From Gemmatimonadota bacterium (GTDB taxonomy: Bacteria; Gemmatimonadota; Gemmatimonadetes; Longimicrobiales; Gaopeijiaceae): a stretch of DNA of 64,000 nucleotides. The stretch is from positions 1-64,000 of the forward strand of contig JAPOYJ010000067.1 of NCBI GenBank assembly GCA_026706635.1, given 5' to 3'. The translations under genes and the position numbers were made by a program. Below are positions 9,051 through 17,104 of this stretch, one piece after another. Every line of letters begins with the position of its first letter. Position 1 is the first letter of the stretch. Under the pieces are notes generated by a model. That model was not told where the DNA came from. It did no database searches and worked only from the letters and a program-made list of their open reading frames with translations.

Positions 9051-9596
9051 ATGAACGCTTTGGACGCCAGCTGCCCTTTCTGCGAGAACAACGCGAAGGC
9101 GAGAACGCTGCGCGGTGACTGTTCAGGGGTTGAATGCCCACGATGCGGCAAGTGTGAGATGGCGTCTTTTCCCCTTCCGAGCACAGCCGAACGGGCGGAA
9201 AGACTGCTCTTGGAGGCCCTGCACGGTCAGAAGCGGCTGAACGCTAGCATCAATCTTGATGACCCAAGGTTTATTGCAGCCACGTACTCGTGGGACCAAA
9301 GCGAAATGCTGGCTCTGTACTACCTGCTGATGGATCGCGGATGGATGGATTCGATGACACTAGATCCCACGGCCGAAATCACGATAGAGGGCTACATGGC
9401 CCTGACCCCGACGAACACGACGCCGGGCAGGCCGTGGCCGGGAAGATCGTTGGCGAGCGCACAGATGTTCCGCCTCAGCTCGTCGGCGTCGTCGGCGGAC
9501 TCCATGCGCGCCACCCGGTCCGACTCGAGGTCCACTCGAAGTCGGTCCAGTTCGCGTTCGTCCAGTGGGCTCATCTCTCTTCTATCTGGCCTCTAG
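9051..9596 (+). CDS. Zinc-ribbon protein, 3' truncated and fused to foreign sequence
   Basis: The first ~117 residues look like a real protein: a paired CPFCEN and CPRCGKC zinc ribbon (residues 8-34) followed by a helical part and ITIEGYMAL. From about 9400 onward the reading frame runs through the antisense of another gene (the AlbA_2 fragment at 9392-9574) and the peptide becomes Ser/Arg-rich and unnatural. The native 3' end is therefore lost and the frame is open only by chance. Ribbons of this type occur in uncharacterised accessory proteins; function not assigned. Confidence 0.6.
   Translation: MNALDASCPFCENNAKARTLRGDCSGVECPRCGKCEMASFPLPSTAERAERLLLEALHGQKRLNASINLDDPRFIAATYSWDQSEMLALYYLLMDRGWMDSMTLDPTAEITIEGYMALTPTNTTPGRPWPGRSLASAQMFRLSSSASSADSMRATRSDSRSTRSRSSSRSSSGLISLLSGL
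9392..9574 (-). pseudogene. 5' fragment of an AlbA_2 (Schlafen-like) DNA-binding domain gene
   Basis: The 60-residue minus-strand frame reads MSPLDERELDRLRV, LESDRVARMES and CALANDLPGHGLPGVVFVGV. The pattern ESDxVExKES ... ICAFANDLPGHGxPGVVFVGV is characteristic of the N-terminus of AlbA_2-domain putative transcriptional regulators/helicases. Only the first ~56 residues remain. The frame stops just after GVVFVGV, exactly where the + strand zinc-ribbon gene loses its end, so both genes were cut at one junction near 9400. A promoter still stands upstream (9621-9649). Confidence 0.6.
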
Positions 9597-9620
9597 CCTC
9601 TGGCCTGTCGCATCCGCGAC

Positions 9621-9649
9621 AAGATAGCGCGGCGGGTGTATGTCTCCAA
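9621..9649 (-). promoter_or_regulatory. Candidate promoter for the AlbA_2 fragment
   Basis: On the minus strand: TTGGAG (9644-9649), a 17-nt spacer, then TATCTT (9621-9626). The same arrangement (TTGGCG, 17 nt, TATCTT) lies upstream of lexA. The expected transcription start is about 40 nt before the ATG at 9574. Confidence 0.5.
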
Positions 9650-9767
9650 GGTCACAAGGTGTTCACGCGGGCGTCGTTCGATCTGGACTCTGGCTTCATG
9701 TCTGGGATACTCTGGCCCTCTCCCTGGCCTTCACTCCTTGCTTCCGGTCTAGCCGTGGCCTTAGGGC

Positions 9768-12700
9768 TCATGTGGCCAGTTCCGCCCGACGCCCCGGCGG
9801 GGCGCTCACGTCGATCACGATCACCCTGATCTTGGGCCGGTGTTCCGGCGCCAGCTCGTCCAGCAAGCGATCACGTAGCTCGCCGGGCGATTCTGGACGC
9901 CGACCGCTCGGGGGAGCTTTCTTCAGGTCGTCGGCACCGAACCACAGCACCAGGTAGATGCCGTAGCCGTCGGATCTGGGGTCGCGGCAGTATAGCCCCT
10001 GAAGCTGGTCGGCGGCGGCGGTCCACAGATCAGGGCTGTGGGTCTTCTTGACCTCGATGGGCACCGCGTGCCGATGGTAGTGCGCCACGATGTCGGGGCG
10101 CTTTTCTTCGGCAACCTGCTCCTCTTGGCTGACCGCGACGCCATGGGGGTCCAACAGTGGCTCCACGGCGGACACCAGGACACGGCGGCAGGGGCTCTCC
10201 GGCTTGGGTCTAATGACCGTGCGCCCAGCTTGGTCCGTCGGGTCTGTGTGCCAGTACAGCATCCAGTCGTCCGTGCTTCCGTCGCGGACTTGCTTGGCGA
10301 GGTGCTGGAGTCGTTCGGCGACCAGAGCTGCCAGATCCGCCGCGCTGGCAGGGGGCCCTTTCTCCAGCGCATCGCGGACCTCGCCCACGGCCGGCACCCT
10401 ACGCGTCGCCGTTCGACGCGTCTCGGCCTGTTCGTCCCGGGCCCGCTGGAGTCTGGCGCGCCACTTCGCCAAGGCAGGGTCGTCCGCGAGTTTGGCAAGG
10501 GCGGCGCTGGTTTCGCTGTCCATCCGGTTCACCAGGGTCTTGATCCAACCATTCATAAGTGACTCCGCCTTGATGCCAGTCTCGAGGCCATCGCCGCCCA
10601 TGAACTGGTCGGTCGAGTCGGAAAGATCATCCCGCGGCGAATGCAGTTTGGATCCCACGGCCCTGATGAGCCCGGCCAAGTGGGCAGTCGACCATTCCTG
10701 GTTCGGCAGCGGCTTCAGATCAGGCACTAGGAAGTCGACCACATGCCCGACTCTCGCCTCTCCCTCCGCCAGCAGGAAGTCGAGTAGCCCGGGCAGGTAT
10801 TCGGCTGGCGCAACAAGGCCGCCCGCGGCCAGCCAGTAGGCCTGCTGGGCTACGTCCATTCCGCTTCGGGCCAGTCTCTTCGAGACGAGCCCGGCCAGTT
10901 CGTGATCAGGCATGTACCTGATCGCCGCTAGCAAGACCTGGCGCAATGCAGACAGCTGGCCTTCCCCCGCGCAACGGGTGGGAAACGGCGTTAGCATCCT
11001 CGCCACTGCCAGCGGGGCCACCCGGGCGTATTCTCCCTTCGCCGCCATGTCATACAGGTGTTGATCGGGCAGCTCCTTGGCGCGCACGCGGGCCCGGTGC
11101 ACCGCGACGATCACGTCGGCGACCGCGTCCGGGCGGCGTTCGAGGGCATCGCGGTACCAGCGTGGCCTACAGTCTTCCGCGTGGCTGAAGTTCCCCGGGA
11201 GGGGATGACGGGTGGTTGGCAACAGTGAGCGAAAGTAGAACGCCAGGGCCCGGCGGAGTCCCACCTCGTCCAGTCTTTCGAAAGCGTCGACCTCGGCGCG
11301 TTCGTCCTCTGTCAGACCGGCGAGGAAGGGGAGCTCGTACCCGGACATCCTGCGCCGTTCCTGGAGCTGGACAATGTCCTCCATCGTCGGAAGATCGGTC
11401 CGGTCCACCAGTCGTCGGAAGCCTCGGACGACCGCATCGGCCGTGTGTCGATCCGAGCCCAGTCGGATCTCCAGCTCTGAGCGAGCCTTCTCGGGACCGC
11501 CTGCCTCGAGACCGTTGACGTAGACCCGCCCGAGTTCGTGCAGCATCTCTAGAGGTCCCTCGCCCGCCTCCAGAGTTGTCAGCTGCTCGCGAACGGACGC
11601 CACGTACCGGGACTGCTGCTCCAGCACTCGCTTGTAGCGTGGTGATTCATATCGCCGTGCCGTTTCGTCGGCCTCGCTAGCCCGCGCCTCAAGTCGCCGG
11701 TCGTTCCACTCCCGCAACCGCGGCGAATTGCGGGTCAGGGCGGCGACTTCTTCATTGCTCAAGGGCTGGCCCCACGGCTCGTTTTGCATGGTCGCCCACC
11801 ACCGGAGCTCGGTTGAAGCGCGAGGCCGGACCTCCACCATCTCAACGGCTCGCCGCAAACACCAACGGCGAAAGCCGGACGGAGGATCGTCGCCCAGGAA
11901 CTTTCGCCCGACCGAAGTATGGAGCGACCGGTCCTCGCGGGCAGACGCGTTGCGTTCAAGTCCCTCCATCAGGAGGGCCAACTGGGTATCGCGATGATCA
12001 CCGAGCCACCCGTAGATCCGCTTCTGGTCATTGGCGTGACGGGACCTTAGCAGTATGTCCTGGCAGTGGGCCGGCACCAGCCCGACACGCTCGTAGTCGG
12101 CTTCTACGAGTTCGAACCACTCGTACAGTTCGTCGACATCTGCTTCCTCGCCGAACAGTTCCAGCGCCCGCGCCAGCACACGGAAGGGCACAACCTCCAG
12201 CCCATGGTGCGCCAGTGCAATCAGCAGTTCCTCAGCCCTGGCCATCAGGATTTGCAGAAGCACCCTGACCTGCTCTGGAGACGAGTTCTCCACTAGGTCC
12301 CGCTTCCAGAACGAGGCACCCCTGCCGAGAGCGCTCGACGGCATGTAGTCCCAGATCTGCTGCGGACCGATGTGCCCCGGATAGAGATGCACCAGGAGCT
12401 CGCCGCGCAGCTCGTCGCGATCGTCTCCTCGCGCTCCATCATCGGAGAGCTCACGAAGGAGCCGAAGCAGCACCTGGGTGCCGTCGGGTTCGTCGCGCAC
12501 CACATGGATGAGGGCGCGCAGCGCCGAGTACCTGACCCAATCCCACCAGGTGTCGTCTCGAACCACCGCGAGCAACGGGTCCCGCGCCTCGGCCGCGTTC
12601 GCGCGGGCGGGATGGGCCCAGCCCGCGTCGGATCCGGCGATCGGCGTCAGACCACGGAGCAACAACTCCACCAGCTGCTGGCGTCCCGGCGAACGGTCCG

Positions 12701-13964
12701 AATCGCGAAGACGCGCCCACAGCATGTGCTTAGCCGGTCCGGCCAGCAGGGAGTCGAGCGCTGCCCAGGATGGTTCAATCCACCTGTAGCCGAGCTGCGA
12801 CTCGAGCCGCGACAGCAAGCGTTCGACCTCCTGGCGACTGAGGGGCCCCGCGTCTCCACCGAACATCACGCTCGCGGGGTCCATGTCGATTAGAGGGGCT
12901 CTGGCCTCCCGATTCATCGTCGCCAGCCATGCGGAGACTCCCAGGAGGTCCGGTGCCACCATCCCGTCGCCTCCGGCCATCAGCGCGAGGACTCTCGTGG
13001 CGGGCAGCCCGGCCCGGATCCGCCTGTCCAGGCACTTTGCCGCCAGGAACTCGGCGTACCGGCGGTGGCGCGGCGATCTACCGGTCTCCGCGCTTCCCTC
13101 GAACAGCTTCGTGTCCAATGCGAACCTGAACAGCTCCTGTGGCGCACCCGCGTCGCTCAGCGGCGGATGGTCCTCGTCTCCCAGGCCCCGCCGTGACCAA
13201 CCCAGCTTGTCCGACAGTAGAGCGATCGCGCACAGGCGGCTCGCGGCCATGACCAGCTCGTCGCCGGAGTACGGCGGACCATCGCGGGCGTCGCGGTTCT
13301 CTTGTTTCGGTTCATCCGCGAGAATGCGGCATGCGCGCTCGAAGGTGTCACGCTGGGTGTCCGGCCAGCGTTCGGAACCCGCTGCTTCGGGATGCACGAC
13401 CTCGGCGAGCAGCTCGAGAAGGAGCGGATTCCGCAGGAACGTATCCAGCCCGCGTTCGCCCGCGTTCCAGAGGAAATCGTCCGGCTCTTTGATCCCCATG
13501 GACGCCAGGATCTCTCGGGCACCGTCACTGCTCAGCGGGTCGAGGCGAAGCCGGTGAACCTCTTCACCGTTCGTTACGGAGGACAGCTCGCGGAGATCGT
13601 CTTCCCCCAGCCAAGCCTCGTCGCGGCACGAAAGCCGGAAGCGCGGCCTGCCGATCCGCTCGATTCGTCGCAGGATCCGGTTCAGCGGCTCGCCCGGGTC
13701 GCCACCCGCGGCGCGCTGTTCGTCCAGCCCATCGATGAACAGCGTATTGCCGTTCCACTCCAGAGGGTTTCCACGGATGAACTGACGGGCGGTCACGGGG
13801 TCGTGTTCACATTCGCCCCGTAACGCCGTAGTCTTCCCCGATCCCGCTTCGCCAAGCAGCACATAGGCGTGCGCCGAACGATAGTCGGCCAGCGTCTCGC
13901 CCTCCGATTCCCACCGCCGATCCCGCCACCGCGACACGGTCCGTTCAACCAACACGGTGGGCAT
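9768..13964 (-). CDS. NACHT-like NTPase with C-terminal PD-(D/E)XK-type nuclease motif, putative defence protein
   Basis: 1398-aa protein. Residues 36-46 form a Walker A loop (LLGEAGSGKTT), 76-82 a Walker B (FIDGLDE), and an SCRDEAW sensor-like motif follows near 111-117. This is the order of STAND/NACHT P-loop ATPases. A long all-helical middle of about 1000 residues (YSALRALIHVV, YEWFELVEADY and similar) resembles helical-repeat sensor regions. The last ~110 residues carry RPDIVAHY, then IEVKK and a QLQGLYCRDP/GIYLVLWFG segment: a D-(x)n-E-x-K core expected of a restriction-endonuclease fold. Known bacterial STAND defence proteins (for example Avs) couple a sensor to an effector nuclease, but in the Avs proteins the nuclease is N-terminal; the order here is reversed. 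The ATG at 13964 lies inside the end of the upstream gene (20-nt overlap), with GGAGG immediately before it. Defence role is inferred from architecture and context. Confidence 0.8.
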   Translation of the reverse strand: MPTVLVERTVSRWRDRRWESEGETLADYRSAHAYVLLGEAGSGKTTALRGECEHDPVTARQFIRGNPLEWNGNTLFIDGLDEQRAAGGDPGEPLNRILRRIERIGRPRFRLSCRDEAWLGEDDLRELSSVTNGEEVHRLRLDPLSSDGAREILASMGIKEPDDFLWNAGERGLDTFLRNPLLLELLAEVVHPEAAGSERWPDTQRDTFERACRILADEPKQENRDARDGPPYSGDELVMAASRLCAIALLSDKLGWSRRGLGDEDHPPLSDAGAPQELFRFALDTKLFEGSAETGRSPRHRRYAEFLAAKCLDRRIRAGLPATRVLALMAGGDGMVAPDLLGVSAWLATMNREARAPLIDMDPASVMFGGDAGPLSRQEVERLLSRLESQLGYRWIEPSWAALDSLLAGPAKHMLWARLRDSDRSPGRQQLVELLLRGLTPIAGSDAGWAHPARANAAEARDPLLAVVRDDTWWDWVRYSALRALIHVVRDEPDGTQVLLRLLRELSDDGARGDDRDELRGELLVHLYPGHIGPQQIWDYMPSSALGRGASFWKRDLVENSSPEQVRVLLQILMARAEELLIALAHHGLEVVPFRVLARALELFGEEADVDELYEWFELVEADYERVGLVPAHCQDILLRSRHANDQKRIYGWLGDHRDTQLALLMEGLERNASAREDRSLHTSVGRKFLGDDPPSGFRRWCLRRAVEMVEVRPRASTELRWWATMQNEPWGQPLSNEEVAALTRNSPRLREWNDRRLEARASEADETARRYESPRYKRVLEQQSRYVASVREQLTTLEAGEGPLEMLHELGRVYVNGLEAGGPEKARSELEIRLGSDRHTADAVVRGFRRLVDRTDLPTMEDIVQLQERRRMSGYELPFLAGLTEDERAEVDAFERLDEVGLRRALAFYFRSLLPTTRHPLPGNFSHAEDCRPRWYRDALERRPDAVADVIVAVHRARVRAKELPDQHLYDMAAKGEYARVAPLAVARMLTPFPTRCAGEGQLSALRQVLLAAIRYMPDHELAGLVSKRLARSGMDVAQQAYWLAAGGLVAPAEYLPGLLDFLLAEGEARVGHVVDFLVPDLKPLPNQEWSTAHLAGLIRAVGSKLHSPRDDLSDSTDQFMGGDGLETGIKAESLMNGWIKTLVNRMDSETSAALAKLADDPALAKWRARLQRARDEQAETRRTATRRVPAVGEVRDALEKGPPASAADLAALVAERLQHLAKQVRDGSTDDWMLYWHTDPTDQAGRTVIRPKPESPCRRVLVSAVEPLLDPHGVAVSQEEQVAEEKRPDIVAHYHRHAVPIEVKKTHSPDLWTAAADQLQGLYCRDPRSDGYGIYLVLWFGADDLKKAPPSGRRPESPGELRDRLLDELAPEHRPKIRVIVIDVSAPPGRRAELAT

Positions 13965-15237
13965 CCTCCAGCCAGTACTCGGCGGTCTCCGACAGGAATT
14001 CGTTGAACGGCACCCCCCTGGTTCCCACGACGAGCCGCTTCGCGTCCGGGAACCGCCGCTCGAACGCCTCTAGGCTCGCGAGGCCGCCTCGGTGCCGGCC
14101 GCTCTTCACCTCGATCGCGACGAGGCGTCGGCCCGAGGACAGCACGAAGTCGACCTCGTTGGTCCCGTCCCTCCAGTACCGGAGTCGGATGCTCCCTTCC
14201 GGCGGCAGGGTGTTCAGCAGATGCGCTCCCACCGCGCTCTCGCACAGGCGTCCCCAGAAGGTCCGGTCCCCCTTCACCTGTTCGACCGATCGCGAGGATC
14301 CGGCGGTCATCACCGCGGTGTTGAGCACGTTCAGCTTGGGAGTGGATCGCCTCGACAGGTGCGGCTTGGCGCTGTGCTTCTCCAGTCCGGCGACCAGTCC
14401 GGCATCCGCGAGCAGGTCGAGATAGCGAGCCAGCGTCGTGGTGTTCCCCGCGTCTTCGAGCTGCCCCTGCAGCTTTCGATAGGAGACGATCCGCCCGGAG
14501 TAGTCGAGCGCCAGATCCAGCAGCGCGCGCATCAGAGACGGCTTCTCCACGCGCGTCAGGAGGAGGATGTCGCGCTCGACGACGGGTCCCATCACGGCGT
14601 GCCTGACGTATTCTCGCCACCTGCGGGGGTCCCGGATGTGAACGGCGGCGCCGGGATAGCCGCCAAAGACGATGTACTCGTCGAGCGTGACCCGGAACGC
14701 CCGCTGCATCTCGTCCAGCGACCAGTGCATCACGGGAAAGGGGTCGAACCTGCCGGCCAGGCTCTCGTGGATCCCCGTCAGCATCGACCACGGAGCGGAT
14801 CCCAGGATCGCCACGCGCAGCGGGCAGCCAGTACGCCGGTCCCGGTCCCAGAGGCCCTTGACGACCCCCGACCAGTTCGGGATGCGCTGGATCTCGTCAA
14901 GGACCAGGACGAGACCGCGAGGGGAATGCTCGGCCGCCGCCCGCGCGCGTTCCCATGTGGACACGAGCCATCCCGGACCAGGCGTCCGCCCGGGGATCAG
15001 GACATGGGCGACCGGCGGAACGCTGAGCGGGGGGCCGTCGGGCGTGGGGTCGTCAACGGGCAGATACCAGCAGGGAACGCCGTCCTTCGCTAGGTCCGAA
15101 AGCGCCTGAAGGACCAGGGTGGTCTTCCCTGTCTGCCTCGGACCCGTGACCGCGACCAGCCGCATCGGCCCGTCCTCCTGGAGGAGAGCGGTCAGGCGAG
15201 CCACATGGGGGCGCCGATACGGAGGCAAGTATCGCAT
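13945..15237 (-). CDS. AAA_14/DUF4143 family ATP-binding protein
   Basis: 430-aa protein of the widespread AAA_14-DUF4143 family. It shows Walker A VTGPRQTGKTTL (about residues 29-40), Walker B LVLVLDEIQRIPNW (about 115-128), the YIVFGGYPG motif, and a C-terminal DUF4143 region with NEVDFVL and AIEVKSG, a D-(x)n-E-x-K pattern of the restriction-endonuclease-like fold. Family members occur in defence and toxin contexts, but biochemical roles are poorly known. It is the first gene of a two-gene unit with the NACHT-like protein, overlapping it by 20 nt. A strong promoter lies at 15245-15273 and would give an essentially leaderless mRNA. Confidence 0.85.
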   Translation of the reverse strand: MRYLPPYRRPHVARLTALLQEDGPMRLVAVTGPRQTGKTTLVLQALSDLAKDGVPCWYLPVDDPTPDGPPLSVPPVAHVLIPGRTPGPGWLVSTWERARAAAEHSPRGLVLVLDEIQRIPNWSGVVKGLWDRDRRTGCPLRVAILGSAPWSMLTGIHESLAGRFDPFPVMHWSLDEMQRAFRVTLDEYIVFGGYPGAAVHIRDPRRWREYVRHAVMGPVVERDILLLTRVEKPSLMRALLDLALDYSGRIVSYRKLQGQLEDAGNTTTLARYLDLLADAGLVAGLEKHSAKPHLSRRSTPKLNVLNTAVMTAGSSRSVEQVKGDRTFWGRLCESAVGAHLLNTLPPEGSIRLRYWRDGTNEVDFVLSSGRRLVAIEVKSGRHRGGLASLEAFERRFPDAKRLVVGTRGVPFNEFLSETAEYWLEDAHRVG

Positions 15238-15244
15238 GGATAGA

Positions 15245-15273
15245 ATAATACGTCATTGAGCAAAATCGATCAA
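15245..15273 (-). promoter_or_regulatory. Promoter of the DUF4143-NACHT unit, probably leaderless
   Basis: Minus strand TTGATC (15268-15273), exactly 17 nt, TATTAT (15245-15250). Only 7 nt separate the -10 from the ATG at 15237, so transcription would start at or next to the start codon. The segment is AT-rich compared with its surroundings. No Shine-Dalgarno is possible in that transcript. Confidence 0.65.
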
Positions 15274-15355
15274 GAACGTACTTAAGCGCCTCGAGGGGAG
15301 GGTCGGCCGGTTGCGGCGTATAGCGGCGGTCTCCCGATCATCGCGTCTCCTCCGT

Positions 15356-15557
15356 TCAGTGGAGCCGCCATCGTAGCCAACCTCGCCCAACCTCCTTCCA
15401 TCGCTGCCGCCGAGGAAGGCGCGGATACCGTCGAGGGTGCGAATGCGTTCGGTGCCGAGTGTCACGATCATGCTCCCATGATCTGCTCGCACCCCCGCCC
15501 ATGCTCATTTCCCGTTGGAAACCCGGTCCCCGCCCATACTCATTTCTCATTGGACAA
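15356..15557 (-). mobile_element. Relic of an insertion sequence (end plus 5' piece of transposase gene)
   Basis: Two tandem 28-bp repeats (15494-15521 and 15529-15556, period 35 bp) contain CATTTCYCRTTGGA. Immediately inside them a minus-strand frame starts at 15471 with MIVTLGTERIRTLDGIRAFL, which I recognise as the typical opening of integrase-core IS transposases of this kind (a TLxRIRTLxxIRAFxxG start). The homology fades after about 25-30 residues, so only the end and the first codons survive. The same terminal sequence recurs at 34928-34949. Confidence 0.55.
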
Positions 15558-15678
15558 CGCTTGCACTTGCATGCCCGGTAACGCGGTTGCACGTTTCCGC
15601 GCAGGTGCGAGCCGAAGGGTACATCCGGGGTATCATGCCCGAAGGGCGCGAGACGGACGTGGACAGAGGGAGGACACC

Positions 15679-15939
15679 GTGAAGCTGGTCAAGGAGTGTT
15701 TCGGTTGGATGCGGAGAAACCGAACCGTCGTCGTCGTCGGGTTGGCGGTAATTCTGGTCATGGGCCTCACCGGCGTGGTCCGGTTCCCGGCGGTGGTGAG
15801 CGTGTCGCGGACCGTGCACTGCGTCCCTGACGAGGGCAAGACGCAGGCCGACTACGTCCAGGAGACCCGGTGCTGGGGCATCCCCTTCGTCTACCGGTCC
15901 TGCAACACCGATTGGGAGGTCGCGGAATCGGAGCCGTAG
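15679..15939 (+). CDS. Small single-pass membrane protein, unknown function
   Basis: 86 aa. A GAGGGAGG Shine-Dalgarno stands 5 nt before GTG 15679, which decides the start within a longer open frame. It has a basic start (VKLVKECFGWMRRNR), one membrane helix (VVVVGLAVILVMGLTGVV), then an extracytoplasmic tail with three Cys (HCVP, TRCWG, SCNTDW). Only two are an obvious disulfide pair. I do not recognise a family. It sits alone in the decayed island. Confidence 0.6.
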   Translation: MKLVKECFGWMRRNRTVVVVGLAVILVMGLTGVVRFPAVVSVSRTVHCVPDEGKTQADYVQETRCWGIPFVYRSCNTDWEVAESEP

Positions 15940-16106
15940 CCGCGAACCAGTCCGGCGCGATGGCGGCAGACCGGATCACCCCCCGTCACCTCGTCCACCC
16001 CACCCTCGGCCATCCTCTCCAGGGCAACCTGGTACTGCGGAAACACGAAGCCTAACGCGCTAGCGGGCCGTGGGCCGGCTCGCCGCTCCCCTGCGGATGG
16101 GCCTCG

Positions 16107-16430
16107 TCATACGGGCACCACGGAGACGGGGTGCGACATGATGCGAGCGTCCCGTGTGACTAGGACGAGTCCCTCCAGCTGCGCCTGGGCAATCAGCATC
16201 CGGTCGCAAGGGTCGCGGAGATGGCCAGACAGGGCCGTGGCCCTCTCGGCCTGCTCGAAGGTCGGGGGAAGGTGGGCCGAAGCCCTTCTCCTCGACCACC
16301 ACAGCCAGATTGTCCGGCGCCACCAGTCGGCCCTTCGCCCTCTGATCGCGATTCCCCAGCTGGACACGGCGCTGACAAACACTTCGTTGCGCGGGTCCCC
16401 ACCTGATCTGGAGAATCGGGAGCCGACATC
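16107..16430 (-). pseudogene. VapC-like PIN-domain toxin, frameshifted and 5'-truncated
   Basis: The minus strand encodes DPRNEVFVSAVSSWGIAIRG, the usual VSAVSxWEIAIK segment of PIN toxins. In another frame comes APDNLAVVVEEKGFG. Back in the first frame follow EQAERATALSGHLRDPCDRMLIAQAQ and LVTRDARI, the classic HxRDPFDRxLIAQA ending. Two compensating frameshifts (about 16330 and 16265) break the middle. The N-terminal catalytic Asp segment is missing, Glu of WEI is Gly, and Phe of DPFDR is Cys. No antitoxin gene is seen upstream. Almost certainly dead. Confidence 0.65.
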
Positions 16431-16453
16431 GGCCAGTCGGCTAGCTAGCTAAG

Positions 16454-17104
16454 CTAGTGCCAGCTGTCGAGTGTGAACCTCCGCACCGCGCGGCGCTGCT
16501 CGGCCTGGGCCTGCACATAGACCCCGTTGAAGAACTGATCCTCGGGGAACTCCTCCACCGCCACGCGAGTGGCGGCCATCAGGGCTTCCAGCGCGGCGAG
16601 CTGCTGCAGCGGGTCCCGGGGTGCCGGACGGCCCTCCGCGGGGGCGGACAGCTCATGGTACGCGAAGTATGCCTCCTGCCACCTGCGCTTTGCGTCCTCG
16701 GCCGCATGGCGGGCCTCGTCGGCGCTCGCGTACGTCGCCGGACCGTCCGGAGCGCCCGCCTCGTTCTGGGTGCCGCCCGGCGTTGTGTTGGCGACCCACC
16801 CGAAGGCGGTGCCCGCGACGAAGATGACTACCGCCGCGGCGCCCTGCATCCACCTGCGCCACACCGGCGGAGCAAATAGCTGTTGCCCCTGGAGCAATCC
16901 GGCCGCCAGCAGCTTCTCCTCCAGCTCCTCCCACCCATCGGGGGCGGGAAGCACCGCGGGGAGAGTGCGCAGCTCCTCGGTCTGCGACCTGAGCGCGCCC
17001 AGCTCGCTCTGAAGCCGCGGATCGGCGTCGAGCGCCGCCTGTTCCCGCGGGGTCGGGTGCTCGTCAACCAGACGAGCCAGGTCCTCCAAGGTCAAACGTT
17101 CCAT
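16454..17104 (-). CDS. Membrane anti-sigma factor (putative)
   Basis: 216 aa, immediately downstream of and overlapping (13 nt) the ECF sigma gene. The N-terminal ~75 residues are cytoplasmic, acidic and helical (RLTLEDLARLVDEHPTPREQ), without the HxxxCxxC zinc motif of ZAS anti-sigmas. A single membrane segment follows near 85-105 (AAAVVIFVAGTAFGWVAN), then a periplasmic helical domain ending RFTLDSWH. Position and topology suggest it sequesters the sigma factor, perhaps released by regulated proteolysis (RseP-like); that is inference. Confidence 0.7.
   Translation of the reverse strand: MERLTLEDLARLVDEHPTPREQAALDADPRLQSELGALRSQTEELRTLPAVLPAPDGWEELEEKLLAAGLLQGQQLFAPPVWRRWMQGAAAVVIFVAGTAFGWVANTTPGGTQNEAGAPDGPATYASADEARHAAEDAKRRWQEAYFAYHELSAPAEGRPAPRDPLQQLAALEALMAATRVAVEEFPEDQFFNGVYVQAQAEQRRAVRRFTLDSWH

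Noticed and set aside
9640-9957. 105-residue + strand frame at the end of the NACHT-like gene
   Set aside because: Mostly antisense of the C-terminal nuclease part; no conserved features or Shine-Dalgarno.
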